A stretch of 30,415 nt of DNA, taken from contig JAWQRN010000384.1 of NCBI GenBank assembly GCA_033557685.1, positions 1-30,415 on the forward strand, in the 5' to 3' direction. Position 1 is the stretch's first letter; the number at the start of each line of letters is the position of its first letter. Shown in pieces: positions 9,484 to 19,892 of the stretch. Below the pieces are notes generated by a model. That model was given only the letters and a program-made list of their open reading frames with translations. It did not search any database and was not told the origin of the DNA. The DNA comes from Sperchopsis tessellata (Eukaryota > Arthropoda > Insecta > Coleoptera > Hydrophilidae). Position numbers and translations under genes: made by a program.

Positions 9484-12169
9484 TTATATGAGTTAAGCTA
9501 CTCATGATAGTTAAACTGATTAATATACATCCTAGAGTTCTGTTTTAAATTAAACTTTCTTTCAAATTTGAAAGCCAAATGCACAACGCATTTGTTCTAA
9601 AGAAATGAATTTATAAACAACACAATTTATATTACTAAAATCATTAAAACTGTTCGTAAAAAATAACGTTCACTCCATCACTCGAAATCGAACTACCACG
9701 GTTTTTTTACATTTTGATGAAACGATGTGTCTCTTATTTTTGCTATTTCTTAACGTTTAATGCACGTATATATTTTTCACAATATAAAAAGTCTGTTCTT
9801 TTCATTGTCATTCCACCTTGAAGAAGGCATTTTTATTTAATCACACATCGGATCATATAAGGGAAACATTGCACCAAAATGATTAGTAATGATGATATAA
9901 CAATTTGTACTGGGTCGAAGGAATTAAAAAATCTGCCTCCCTTTATGTACCCAAAAACTAGACGAAACATACTGTTATCACGGCCACCGTCTTATCTTAA
10001 TATCAATGCATACTTATTACGCTATATCTGTCTGTTTAACTCCATATGGCATGATAAACGTAGAGATGTTACGAAATAATAATATACAAACATATAATAT
10101 TCTGAAATATTATCGCATATTGCCGTTTCACTAATTATAGAAAATCATTGCTTAAACATTGTTTTAACTTAAAGAAAAAGGAAATCCTACTGTATTCGTA
10201 TTCGGTTTATATGATCATATTTCAGCAATCATTACTATCATATTTTCTTTTTGTGACACTTAATCAGTTACTAAAAATAACTCATTGCGTATATTTTATA
10301 GACGAGTGCATTTAGATCGATACCTACGTTATGGTTCGCTCTTTTAAAAAGATAAAACTAGAATTGTGTTTCCGGTCAACCATCAAAAATAATCTCGAAA
10401 ATATAGAAATAGGGTCGTTTCTATTATACCGCCCGTCACCAAGCGTGGGGTACTAAAGCCAAATTTATTGCTTTTATATAAGAACGTCCTACACAAATGA
10501 GAAAAAAGTGTTCTACCTTTTCGGCCTTTCGTGCAGTAGATGTTTTCTTTTGTTACCGAAAACTATAGATTAAAGTAAAATAACACTACCCTATTTAATC
10601 CTTGTATTAATGTTTCTATTATTTTATTTTAGAAACACTAAAGTTTTTAGTGGAAAATTAGTAGATTTGTATTAAAATCTTTTATTGATAATCGTTTAAT
10701 CCTACTATTTCTAAAAGTTTAAAGTTTAGTATGTATGAGCAAAATGAATGAAGAAAACACTTAATTCCCTATAGAAATATTTATTTAGTTAATACTCAAA
10801 AACTAATAGATTAAAAGATATATAAATGCACAAACACCCTTAAACTATAAGACTTTCAACATCAATTAAGGCCAGACATTGTCAGTAAATGATAAATGGT
10901 TTTAAAGATATCGAGGACATATTTACATCAACAGACATCTCAATCCCACCTTTAAAAATACAAGGAACACAAAATAATTGACCAACAAACTTGTATTATA
11001 GCTCACAAGGAGAGGAAATACAAGGTAATGGTCAAAATCTATTATCATGTACCGTATATTCATGATGATTTGTATATGTAAAGTAATGTTTGAAGTCATT
11101 GATTTACGACAAAGAAATTTCCAAAAGTCATATTAAATATTATGTAGTTTCCCAGGCGCTCCCTCTCAATGTAAATTGTACTATCATGATAGTATAATTT
11201 TGCTTGATTAGGTCCAAATAATCAGACGCGTGCCTTAATGACTATCATACAACTTCCGACATCACAACATTATGCATAAATTGACTTGCTAGTATGAAAG
11301 TGTCCTACTTTGAAGATGTTTTTCTCAGCCGTTAGTTTCAAGATATATTAAGTTTTTAAGCAAATTAACAAACTAAATAAAAAAAAAATACATTACCCTA
11401 TTGTCTCTGTCGAGTGTAGTAAAATCGTCAATTATCTTGGTCGTGTTTCTGAAAAGTAAAAGTTTCAATGCCAACTTATACTTTTATAAAAATGTTTGAG
11501 GCTCTACTAACATGAACATATTATGGAATCTGAAATGTGGTATGAAATGTAGTACTGTATTTGCCATAACGTACCATGTAATGACAGATCATTGACCAAA
11601 ACCTTCGTTCCTGTTCCGAAGGTAAACTCATAATTTACCGTCTAACACTGGTCAAGAATATTTGTCAGTTCATACAATGACACCTGTTGACAGTACAAAT
11701 GAGAACCACAGGTAGAATCATGAATACGGTTGCTATTAGCTTTGTTGAGGTCAGAAATTGCAGGGGATTCCCACGCCCAGACATTGACTGATAACAATCG
11801 TGACAGATTCGTGTAATTTGCTTGTCCTCCTTTCAATAGGTGCTAACAAATGGACGGGCAAAATTTATTGCCATATCGAAGCAATTTCACTTCTATTTCC
11901 TTCCGAAGACGTTTCCCAGAGACACAATTTCTTTCAGTACTATCCCACAGTCCCTTTTTATGTTGAGATATAATAAAGTGATTTATTTTATTATAATTAG
12001 TATCAAATGCACGGTTTTGGATCTAAATCCGTTAAAGTCGTAATTTTCTTAATGCGTTGCCACTTTCTTTCTGTTACTTACTATGATCTCAAAGGTTTAT
12101 ACAGCCACGATATTTTTTTTTGTAAAATGCAGATGCAATCAACATTTTTACACACTAATTTGGTGTGTA
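9484..12169. other. Long stretch without an assignable gene
   Basis: Short frames at 9879-10079 (+), 11642-11836 (-), 11840-12043 (+) and 12007-12276 (+) show no family motif, and I take them as chance. A perfect 16-bp palindrome, TACTATCATGATAGTA, sits at 11179-11194. An isolated 13-base match to the conserved end of small-subunit rRNA at 10428-10440 is not supported by its flanks. Confidence 0.5.
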
Positions 12170-12440
12170 TTAATTATAAACGCGCAATATGTTGGTATAC
12201 ACCACAAGGGTATTTATTGGAAATAAAAATGTACTTTCCAATAACATCGCTAACTAAAATATCTGCTAACAACTAAACTCACAACAATCTCTTTCTAAAC
12301 TTAACTCTACAAAATCTCCCTTTAAATTTACTTACTCCTAGCATTATTTCATTATTATTCAGATAATAATATTACTCATTTCTTTTAACTAACTAAAACA
12401 GTAAACTACCCTATTTATATGCAATTACATACATCTAATA
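12170..12440 (-). repeat. 3' LTR (truncated)
   Basis: It shares blocks in the same order with 13513-13885: TATACACCACAAGGGTATTT against TATATACCAAAAGGTTGTCT, then CCTAGCATTATTT in both, then GTAAACTACCC against GTAAACAGCCT, then ATCTAATATTTT in both. On the minus strand it carries TATAAATAGGG (12409-12419), a TATA-like box where an LTR promoter is expected; the other copy has the altered TATACATAGG. Outer ends are approximate. Confidence 0.55.
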
Positions 12441-12559
12441 TTTTCTGTAAGCAGCTTGTGAATTCCAAAAAGGTTGTTATTCTTATAATACCAAGATACT
12501 TCTATGGGACCAGCTACATTTCTCCAAGAGCCCACACATGCAGCTTATCTTCTATAAGT

Positions 12560-13480
12560 CTATCAAGCTTACCTCTGCATTATCTGCGATCGTGGTAATC
12601 ATGCCTGTCTCTATCATTTTTAGAAATGCGTTCTCTGTAGTCATCTCGAAAAAACCTGTCATCTCTGGTATCTTCTATGACATACATTATTTATTATAAG
12701 ATATTTCCAATTACGTCAATATCTATCATAACGATATTTTTTAGCACGTTTACCTTCTCCTTTTTTCCTCGATGGTTTCCTAGATTTTGCTATTCGTCTT
12801 AGAGTTGCTCTAACTGTTCTAGGGGTAGCATAGCCACTTTTCCGCTATGGCTAAACAACTTCCTTAGGTTTCTCAGCCCGAAAATCTTCACTTTCCCATG
12901 ACTCAAATTCCATAGTTGTTTTCATTTGTTCCGTCAAAAGTAGGAGGTTTTAAGTATCTGATACTTGACCAGACGTGTATTTTCTGTGTAGATCTTGAAA
13001 TTCAAGCACTATTGTCTGATCTTTACCCCTTATTGCATATTTCACAACTTCTTCTACATCGTTGACACTTCTTCATACTGAAAGCTCTTCTTGAAAACCG
13101 TCGATTATATCCAGCTATTCTTCGTTCACATGATTATATTGAATTTTATTATACCGGTCTTTTATTTAATCATTTATAATGTTAATTTCTGGTTTTATTT
13201 CTTCACTATGATTCACTAATTTATTGCCTATTTCAGCAAGCATTTTGTAGTTTAAATTGTCCAATTTACTGTTCAGGTCACTATTTAATTGTTCAATATA
13301 TGATTTTGACTGGCTACTTTAGTGTTGAAATTTTTTATTTTGACTGTTCATTAACCACTTAAATTGTCAATTTTCGCCATAATTGTTACCAACATCACTT
13401 GCAAAGCTTCTATTTTTTCTGTTTTAGAAATTATAATTTTTATTTTCTGTCTCCAGGCAGTTACGCCGAACATGTGTGAT
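12560..13480 (-). pseudogene. gag-like remnant of the LTR element
   Basis: Minus-strand frames read first a coiled-coil-like stretch (QLNSDLNSKLDNLNYKMLAE, near 13300-13240), then LKPPTFDGTNENNYGI (12955-12910), the start of the RPP.FDGTTSW-type motif that opens the capsid region in many Gypsy-like gag proteins. Farther down (12665-12570) comes a charged run, RDDRFFRDDYRERISKNDRD, as in basic/acidic gag tails. No CCHC zinc knuckle was found. Frames change at least three times and stops are frequent. In intact elements gag forms the retrotransposon particle; this copy cannot. Confidence 0.55.
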
Positions 13481-13512
13481 TATGTCTCACAGTTTATTAA
13501 ATCTCAGCTGCC

Positions 13513-13885
13513 AGTTGTTACGAACTTATGGGCGTGAATTAGCTCTAAACTCACAGTATATTAGTATATACCAAAAGGTTGTCTATTTCAAATATAAATG
13601 TTTTTTACATAAACAGTTTACAATAAACAGAAGACTAAATACTCCACAATAATCACAATTGAATATTCGCTATGAATTAATCATGTCACGACCAAAATCA
13701 CTTTTAACAACTAAATTAATAACTAGCTCTTTATAACCATAACTATACGCAATTTTTTTTGTAACTGTATTTACACCTAGCATTATTTGATATTCAAGTA
13801 ATGCTACGTCTAATCTCTTCTAACAAAAATGGTAAACAGCCTTTCCTATGTATATACCATTATACAGATCTAATATTTTTAGATA
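13513..13885 (-). repeat. 5' LTR
   Basis: This is the longer of the two repeats. Its end towards the interior is TGTTACGAAC on the plus strand, that is GTTCGTAACA on the minus strand. The repeat is about 370 bp; the other copy is shorter through deletion. The start (minus-strand 5' end) near 13885 is set only by where similarity between the copies fades. Confidence 0.55.
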
Positions 13886-14290
13886 TGGTCATTTAAGAAA
13901 ATAATATACACTTCCAGAAAATACTTTTGAAAAGCACGGAACCATGTGATTACAATAAAGTTTCGTCTATCTATGTCAAATGGTTTCAAAACAGCTGCAC
14001 ATTTCCTTTATGAAGTATATCGCCAATTTCCCCAGAATCAGTCGTATCGTAACAATATTTTAAAATTCATGATTTAGCATTTTAGCATTGGTATTAATAG
14101 TGCTATAAAGAAACAATTAAGCAACAAGGGAAACAATTTTAAGTAGTATCGACAAAATAGCCACTTTAATGAAAGAAGCCAATAAATAAATTCTTATTAC
14201 CATTATAAAAATTTGCATTAAACATAGTTAAGGACTTTACATAGATTTATAACAGAGTTATTTATGTGAATGAGACATTGAGGGATAAAT
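13886..14290. other. No recognisable feature
   Basis: AT-rich spacer. No coding motif, repeat or RNA gene was found. Confidence 0.5.
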
Positions 14291-14800
14291 CTAATTGTGG
14301 TATATACCCACTATTATTTTAATCATGCAAACTATGTCACATATTTCGAAATATAATGTTCTAGGACTACTTCCTTTGGTACGTTGTTTATGACAGAAAC
14401 TAACATAGGCGGTTCTCCAAACGATGGGAACCATTATCCCTATAGATATCGTTGGGGCCGTTATAAAACTCGATGATTTTTCTGATTGTTCTGAGAAATA
14501 ATACGGCTCTTGAGCCAAGACTTTAGTATCTTCAAACATAATGGTATGACATGTTTCATGATGATGTTCTGCTGCGGCTGATTGATTAATATGAACATGA
14601 TGAGTACAACATTCGTGCTCCTTTAAACGAGTAGCAATGGTACGCTTAGTTTCTCCAATGTAGACTGTACCACAGGAACAAGGGACCTCCGCTTTGTAAC
14701 GGCATAAAATCTATTAAAGAAGAGATAACGTGTGATATCTTTTAGATTGAGGAGAATACTATTTTCCAAAATTAGTTTATAAGTCTAATAGTTTGGGTAG
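14291..14800 (-). pseudogene. Second Penelope-like GIY-YIG endonuclease fragment
   Basis: On the minus strand the frame from about 14707 reads EVPCSCGTVYIGETKRTIAT, RLKEHECCTHHVHINQSAAA, EHHHETCHTIMFEDTKVLAQ and then EPYYFSEQ, the same family as 7871-8239. Upstream to 14800 the nucleotides still align with 7920-8010 (both contain AAAATAGTATTCTCC), and PLQS is found in a shifted frame, so about nine bases coding VYQ and a frame step have been lost. After EPYYFSEQ another shift occurs; the proper continuation IIEFYNGPNDIYRDNGSHRL is found one frame over. The RT domain is absent. The open frame to 14291 past that shift is not authentic. Confidence 0.85.
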
Positions 14801-15334
14801 TTAAAAAATGAGAATTCCACTACTAAATTAACTAAATTTTAAATAAGTATAGTTAAATATTTTTTATAGTTAATAGACATAAAATATAGCGCAAAATGGG
14901 TCCGGGCATTCCCCAAACTTCATGCTCAAACTTCAAGTGAACTATTGACCAATTTAGAGCTTTATATTTTGACATATCATCACATATTGATAATATTTTA
15001 ACTGAAAAAAATCATATTGCGAAGATTAACTATGTAATTATAGATTTCAGTGATTATTCCATGACACGAGCACAGATTTCCTGATCTGAAGGCAAACAAT
15101 TACAGTTTTTACATAGAATTCACAACATTTAAAATCAAAAATGTTATTTAGATTTTCCAAAATTGTTCAACGTGAAATTAATGCTACCATCTCTACTGGT
15201 TTCTTTAATGTATATTTAAAACATTTTCATAATATTAAGGGAATCAATCATCAATCATTTCTTAGATTATTATTAAGAGCAAAATGCTACATAAAATTAC
15301 TTATAGAGTTAGATTTAAGACATAACTGCACAAT
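14801..15334. other. No recognisable feature
   Basis: AT-rich spacer before the second LINE. The 71-codon plus-strand frame at 15141-15356 has no endonuclease or RT motif, and I take it as unrelated flanking sequence. Confidence 0.5.
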
Positions 15335-16125
15335 TTTTCAACGTCATTGTGTATGACACTGGGATTTTGGATCATAAATCGCTGGTAATGCGTTTTGCCC
15401 ATGCTGACTTAACGAATGAGCCGGTTTATAGATTTACCAGAAAAGTCATTATCACTGTACTTAATAGATGTAGAGAAATGCTAGAGGAGTGGAACTGGGA
15501 TGGAGTTTACAACGGGGATAATAGCGCTCAGCATAAGTTTAATGAATTTTATTCAAAATTCATTGGTATTACCATTGGAATTAGAAACTCCTGCAAAACA
15601 AAGCGCCAGTTATTTTGTCTATCTAGGCAAATATCTGAACCAACCATAATCGCGTATTATAAAATATACTCAAATCTTCTTAAGAGGGTTATTTTGCTTG
15701 CCAAGACAATTGAGAGAGAGATTAGAGCATCCGATATTTAATGTGGATCAATCTGGAGGTCTGTACGGCAGATTACTGGCCGGGAGTCGGTGAATCGTAG
15801 AATTACCCTAAGGGATGATGATGGGCGGGAGATTGTCAATGGTCGGCAGTTTGCCGATATGTTTGTAAATCATTTTGATCTATCATCTTGTGCGCAGGAT
15901 AACAGGGATTTCTCTTATCCTTCGTTTCCTGTGGGTGGGCAGAACTTCATCCTTTCTCCAATCACTGAACCTGAAGTTCGCAGCATAATACTCCATCTTA
16001 AAAATGGTATTTTTTTTGGTCACGATAACGTTCCTGTTTCTGCTCTTAAGCATCGTGTGGATGTTCTTTCGCCTCTACTTACTAACCTTATTAATTCGTC
16101 GTTTGAGTCTGGAAGTGTTCCATGA
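15335..16125 (+). pseudogene. LINE ORF, endonuclease end and linker
   Basis: One frame runs from 15337 to 16125 with a single internal stop, TAA at 15739-15741. It starts with DTGILDHKSLVMRFAHADLT (the D-H pair is the endonuclease C-terminal active site), then the linker, including SCKTKRQLFCLSRQISEP and SVRQITGRESVNRRITLRDD, and VRSIILHLKNG...GHDNVPVSALKH, which corresponds to the finger motif L...K..G.D.IP...LK of the RT. The stretch KFIGITIGIRNSCKTK looks shorter than expected, suggesting a small internal deletion at about 15580. The reading frame ends at 16123-16125, where a frameshift moves the gene to the next frame. Confidence 0.8.
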
Positions 16126-17464
16126 ATTGAAGATTTCCAAGATTGTTTCCATTTTTAAAAAGGGAAGTCCAATGGAAATAAATAATTACCGTCCGATTTC
16201 TTTGTCTCCTACGATCTTCAAGATATTTGAAAAGTATGTTAAGCCCCGCCTGGAAGACTTTCTTTGTCGGAACGGTTTGTTTTCGGCCTGCCAACATCAT
16301 TTCCGCCAAGGTAGGTCGACTGAGTCGGCCATGTATGATCTGCTGAAAAATGTCTACACTAACTTCAATTGTGGACAGCTAACTGCACTGTTGGTATGTG
16401 ATCTTAGCAAGGTGTTAGATATGGTCGACTATGTTCTACTGCAGGAAAAGCTGGAAAGATATTGAGTGCGTGGAATTGCACTGGAGTGGTTCTCTTCTTA
16501 TCTCAGAGACAGGATCCGGTATATGTCGCTTGAGGATTTTAGTTCTGTATCTGTGAATATTGTTACAGGTGTACCTCAGGGCTGCATATTGGGTCCATTA
16601 TTGTTCAATTTATTCATAAACGATCTATCTGAATGTACTACCACAGAATTAGTAATGTACGTCGACGACACGACTGTTGTGTTTTTTGCTGATAATGCAG
16701 ATGATTTAATCCGTACGGCAGAAAGTGTTCTACGAAATGTTGATTCTTAGTTCGCAAACAATAACTGGAAGCTGAATTTGACCAAGACTCACTTCATAAT
16801 TTTTAATAACTGCCAGCCAACCGATTTTAATATGAGCATGGATTTGAATGGTCAATTAGTGAACCAGGCATTAAGTAGCAACTTTCTTGGGCTGCAGTTA
16901 GATGTCAATCTTTCATTCAGTGAACACATTGAAAATTTAAATAAAAAGTTTAACTCAGCAATGTATGCTTTGAGAGCACTTAGAGTTGTTGTAGCTATGG
17001 ACACCCTCATGATGGTGTACTATGGATATTTAGAATCTCTGATCAGATATGATGTTCAATTTTGGGGATGAGGTATGCCGGGATCTGTTGTCATTTTCAA
17101 AACTCAAAAGAGAGCACTGTGTGTGAAGTTTAGAATGGGCCGAGCGGATTCCTGTAGGGACGTTTTTGAAGGAAAGAAGATTTTACCGCTTCTAGCCTTG
17201 TATATAACCTCAATGCTGAAACATGTTTTTAAAAATCAGCACTTGTTTGAGAAACAGTTACAAGTACTAGTGTATAATACCAGGCATAGAGAACAACTTA
17301 GACCCGACGCACTAAACTATTCTAAGTATTTGAATAGCCCTTATTACCGGGCAAAGATCGTATTTAGTAAACTCCCTGTAAGTATCAGAAAACGGAGTAT
17401 GCGTTCAAGAAGGCCATCAGGGCTCTTTATCTGTCTGCACGTTTTATTCTTTGACGGAATTTGA
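16126..17464 (+). pseudogene. LINE reverse transcriptase and C-terminal region
   Basis: The frame continues with ELKISKIVSIFKKGSPMEIN and NYRPISLSPTIFKIFEK, then FRQGRSTESAMYDLL. Motif A is LLVCDLSKVLDMVDYVLL (normally DLSKAFDTVDH), motif B TGVPQGCILGPLLFNLFIND, motif C MYVDDTTVVF. The catalytic Asp residues of A and C are all present. The thumb region shows NFLGLQLDVNLSFSEHIENL and the C-terminal SPYYRAKIVFSKLP. Stops at 16463-16465 (TGA), 16748-16750 (TAG) and 17069-17071 (TGA) are all in this one frame. A second frameshift near 17390 diverts the end; FKKAIRALYLSARF is recovered one frame over. As written it cannot make a working enzyme. Confidence 0.85.
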
Positions 17465-17699
17465 GCAACATCTTATTTTTCTTTTCTTCTCTCCGCTCTC
17501 GTTTTGATTTGTTGACATTCGGGTGTTTTGTGGAGCATCTCGAAAGTGATGTTTATGATTTTGTGTTAATTTTGTTGTGTGTTTATTTGTTTCTTGATTT
17601 GGATATTTGTAATTGTCCATGCTTTTATATTTTGCAGCCCTATTGGTGCCCAAAATGTACGTGCTTTAATGTGAATTGTATGTTAAAATACTGTTGAAA

Positions 17700-17750
17700 T
17701 TCTATTCACGCCTTATGGCATTATGAATAAAGTATTATTATTATAAATAT
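17700..17750 (+). repeat. LINE 3' end with ATT repeats
   Basis: The sequence GAATAAAGTATTATTATTAT marks the 3' end: a polyadenylation-like AATAAA followed at once by short ATT repeats, as in several insect LINE families. This is where the element's own reverse transcriptase would start. Confidence 0.65.
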
Positions 17751-18090
17751 CCTTAGGAGAGATCGTTTGAAATTGTTTAAGCGTAATTTTTCCTATATAT
17801 CACTTCATAATATAATAAAATTATTTGCACCTCACAAATTTAAAGTCTTTATTATTAGATGTTACTTATTCTTTTGAGTTTGTTCTCGCATCCATTATCT
17901 TAAAATATCAATTAATAGTGTATACAAGGCTAGTCTAGTAATTAAATACAATTTGCTTAGTCTTCTTTTGCAGTTACAATTATCTAATCTGAGTATTCCC
18001 CTTATGACATTCATGGTAATTATATGCAAGATATATGTTTCCGGTTATGCAGTATCTTTTTCTTGTTTATACGAGTAAGTTCACTAGTCT
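17751..18090. other. No recognisable feature
   Basis: AT-rich spacer between the LINE tail and the repeat at 18091. Nothing assignable. Confidence 0.5.
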
Positions 18091-18165
18091 TTGAAGATGT
18101 CCCTTGAAACTGTAGACGAAGCGTCGTCACTTCACGATCTCCACCCGGAAATATATATCCCACAA
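18091..18165 (+). repeat. Second copy of the repeat at the window start
   Basis: TTGAAGATGTCCCTTGAAAC, followed by TGTAGACGAAGCGTCGTCAC and CCCGGAAATATATATCCCAC, aligns with positions 6-95, with a gap of about 18 bases before CCCGG. It is in the same orientation. No endonuclease sequence is visible upstream, so it would be a tail-only fragment if the Penelope-like assignment is right. Confidence 0.55.
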
Positions 18166-19509
18166 TAAAGAGGATCTATTTTTTTAATATTTTGTTACTA
18201 ATGTTCTAACTTGAATAAAATAGAATAAAATATTTTTAATCTAAATCTCTTTATCAACAAAGACTAAATTCTTTTATTTACTACTAAGATGAGATATATA
18301 ACACCACTGTTTCTTAAAATTATATAGAAAACTTTTGGTTTAGTTCGTTCGTAACGTTTTGTATTCACACCTTTTTCAACTTGATTTAAATGTATTCTTA
18401 GATATTAAAATATTCTTACAAGCGTTTTAGCTCCAGACATCATAAATCATTTCAGCAAATCGCCTTGTGATAAAGAATTAGATTCCTCCTTATTATTGTA
18501 ATTATACAGATTATACAATTTATGATCTGAGATGATAAACTGTTCCACAACAAAGGCGGCTGTGTCCGGAAGCCATAATTCAGGTACTAATAAAATACAG
18601 GGATATTTACTTTAGATTCACCACGAGTCGGGAATAGGGTAGCGGGTAGATGGGCGGATATCAAACTTGCCACGTTCAACTAAAATAGGATTTCATACCA
18701 ATTTAAAACATAATTTTTATCTTCTGCACAATGGATATAAATTATGGCCGTTTTTACCCGAGGACTTGTGTGCAGTTTAGCCGTTTTTTGCAAGTTATTG
18801 TTGACAGAAAATAGGCTTTTGTGTACACTATTTTCTTTTTGTCCAGTTACTCCCACATTTATATCAGTCGATATAGATACGCAGCTTATAGTAACTTTTT
18901 ATTTCCGGATTTATTTAATTGGCGAGGGTCCTTTTTTGTTAGGTGCAAAATTGCTTTTTTATTATCGAAAATGAAACCAAACGTTATCTGTAAATGGAAA
19001 CAGCCATGCACTATTACAATTAATTTAGTTAATAGTATTAAAGTAGTCGTTAGAAAATGGAGAAATAAAACGTTTCCAAGATTTTCAAGAATGATAAACA
19101 TTATTGGGAATTTTATGACTAGAGAATAGTAAACTATCAAAAATTGTATAGCAGAGATAGAAATGTCGAATAGTATAAGTATGAGACCAGAGGAATTTAG
19201 ACTACATGGGCATTTTTGCAATTGAAACGGAATGGAGAATCATTCATATTGAAAAACGCGCATCTCAGTTCAAGAGACCAGGAATCATTTTTACCACATG
19301 ATTCGTTTAACTCAAAGATACTGAAAATCCAAAAAATCCACATACCTCCAGTTTCACTTCGTCCGACTATAATTTCTTTTACATCTCTCACTTACCATTT
19401 ATAATGAATGATTTACTTGTCATCTTGGCTGTAGTTATTGTATATATAAAAGTTACAGATCCATGACTTATCTTCAGGTTTTTTTGGAGATAATGTGTTG
19501 GCTTTTCTT
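18166..19509. other. No recognisable gene
   Basis: Overlapping short frames on both strands at 18744-19404 are mutual shadows without motifs. No RNA gene, inverted repeat or promoter could be supported. Confidence 0.5.
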
Positions 19510-19892
19510 TTTACCGATGTGTCTACAACCATTCTAAGTGATGTGCTGGACATTCTTTCCCCCGGTTGCAGAGTCTCCCTTGGAGATCAGACTATTATGT
19601 TCTAGTGAGAGAATCTAGCTCGACTGTCACACATACACAGGAAACAGCAGTACTTGGTGTATCCCAACTGCATGCTCAGCAATATTGCAATAACCTTGTC
19701 TCTGTACTTGATTGCTAAATTCATATTGTCATATGTTTCCTTCATATGGACAGCATGACCTACATGAATTGAAGGAAAAGAATTACCATTTTGTAGCCAA
19801 ACAGTTCTTAAACTAAGCTTTGATGAGTCTATGAATAGCCTCCAGTCCTGTGGCTTGTACTCCACATTAAAAGCTGTCATCAACTCATTCAC
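19510..19892 (-). pseudogene. Fragment of the WRLFIDSSK repetitive protein family
   Basis: The minus frame from 19892 to 19602 contains VEYKPQDWRLFIDSSKLSLR, TVWLQNGNSFPSIHVGHAVH, MKETYDNM, then QLGYTKYCCFLCMCDSRARF. I recognise the order (WRLFIDSSK, LHNGN..PSIPVGH, MKETY.NM, ICGDLKV...LG.Q.GYTK..CFLC.WDSRA) from uncharacterised proteins present in many copies in insect, spider and other invertebrate genomes. Here about ten residues including the usual ICGDLK are lost between AIKYRD and KVIAILL, in frame. After the stop at 19602 a shifted frame gives SPRETLQPG, the usual WP.RE.L.PG. N- and C-terminal thirds are missing. The function of the family is unknown to me; the copy number suggests an element-encoded protein. 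Confidence 0.6.

Larger units (their letters stand above)
12170..13885 (-). mobile_element. Gypsy-like LTR retrotransposon, deleted, minus strand
   Basis: Two diverged direct repeats (12170-12440 and 13513-13885) flank about 1.07 kb that holds a minus-strand gag-like remnant. The inner edge of the 13.5-kb repeat reads, on the minus strand, ...GTTCGTAACA, a canonical CA end, followed by ACTGGCAGCTGAGATTTAAT, the position of a primer-binding site. No protease, reverse transcriptase or integrase sequence is present between the repeats, so most of the interior has been deleted. The assignment to a Gypsy-like group rests on the gag motif and is moderate. Confidence 0.6.
15335..17750 (+). mobile_element. 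5'-truncated Jockey/CR1-like LINE with ATT-rich tail
   Basis: Coding similarity begins abruptly near 15335 with NVIVYDTGILDHKSLVMRF, the last motif of an apurinic-type endonuclease domain, so most of the endonuclease is missing by 5' truncation, the usual result of incomplete reverse transcription. The body holds linker, reverse transcriptase and C-terminal region. A short untranslated part follows, and the element ends with GAATAAAGTATTATTATTAT (17725-17744). The GC content is visibly higher than in the flanks. Only about four in-frame stops and two frameshifts interrupt it, so it is younger than the RTE-like copy. No target-site duplication could be fixed. Confidence 0.85.

Noticed and set aside
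10428..10440. ACCGCCCGTCACC, identical to the conserved 3' part of small-subunit rRNA
   Set aside because: Only 13 bases match; the sequence on either side is not rRNA-like in length or structure, so I treat it as chance.
11179..11194. Perfect 16-bp palindrome TACTATCATGATAGTA
   Set aside because: Listed in the spacer entry only; a single palindrome of this size in 30 kb of AT-rich DNA is weak evidence for function.
9879..12276. Isolated 60-90-codon frames on both strands
   Set aside because: Lengths are those expected by chance in random AT-rich DNA of this size, with no motif or splice context I can support.
17444..17697. Frames on both strands after the LINE C-terminus
   Set aside because: They lie in the LINE's 3' untranslated region, and the frames do not match the element's protein.
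18744..19404. Cluster of short frames on both strands
   Set aside because: They overlap each other, are rich in hydrophobic residues typical of AT-rich noise and contain no family motif.
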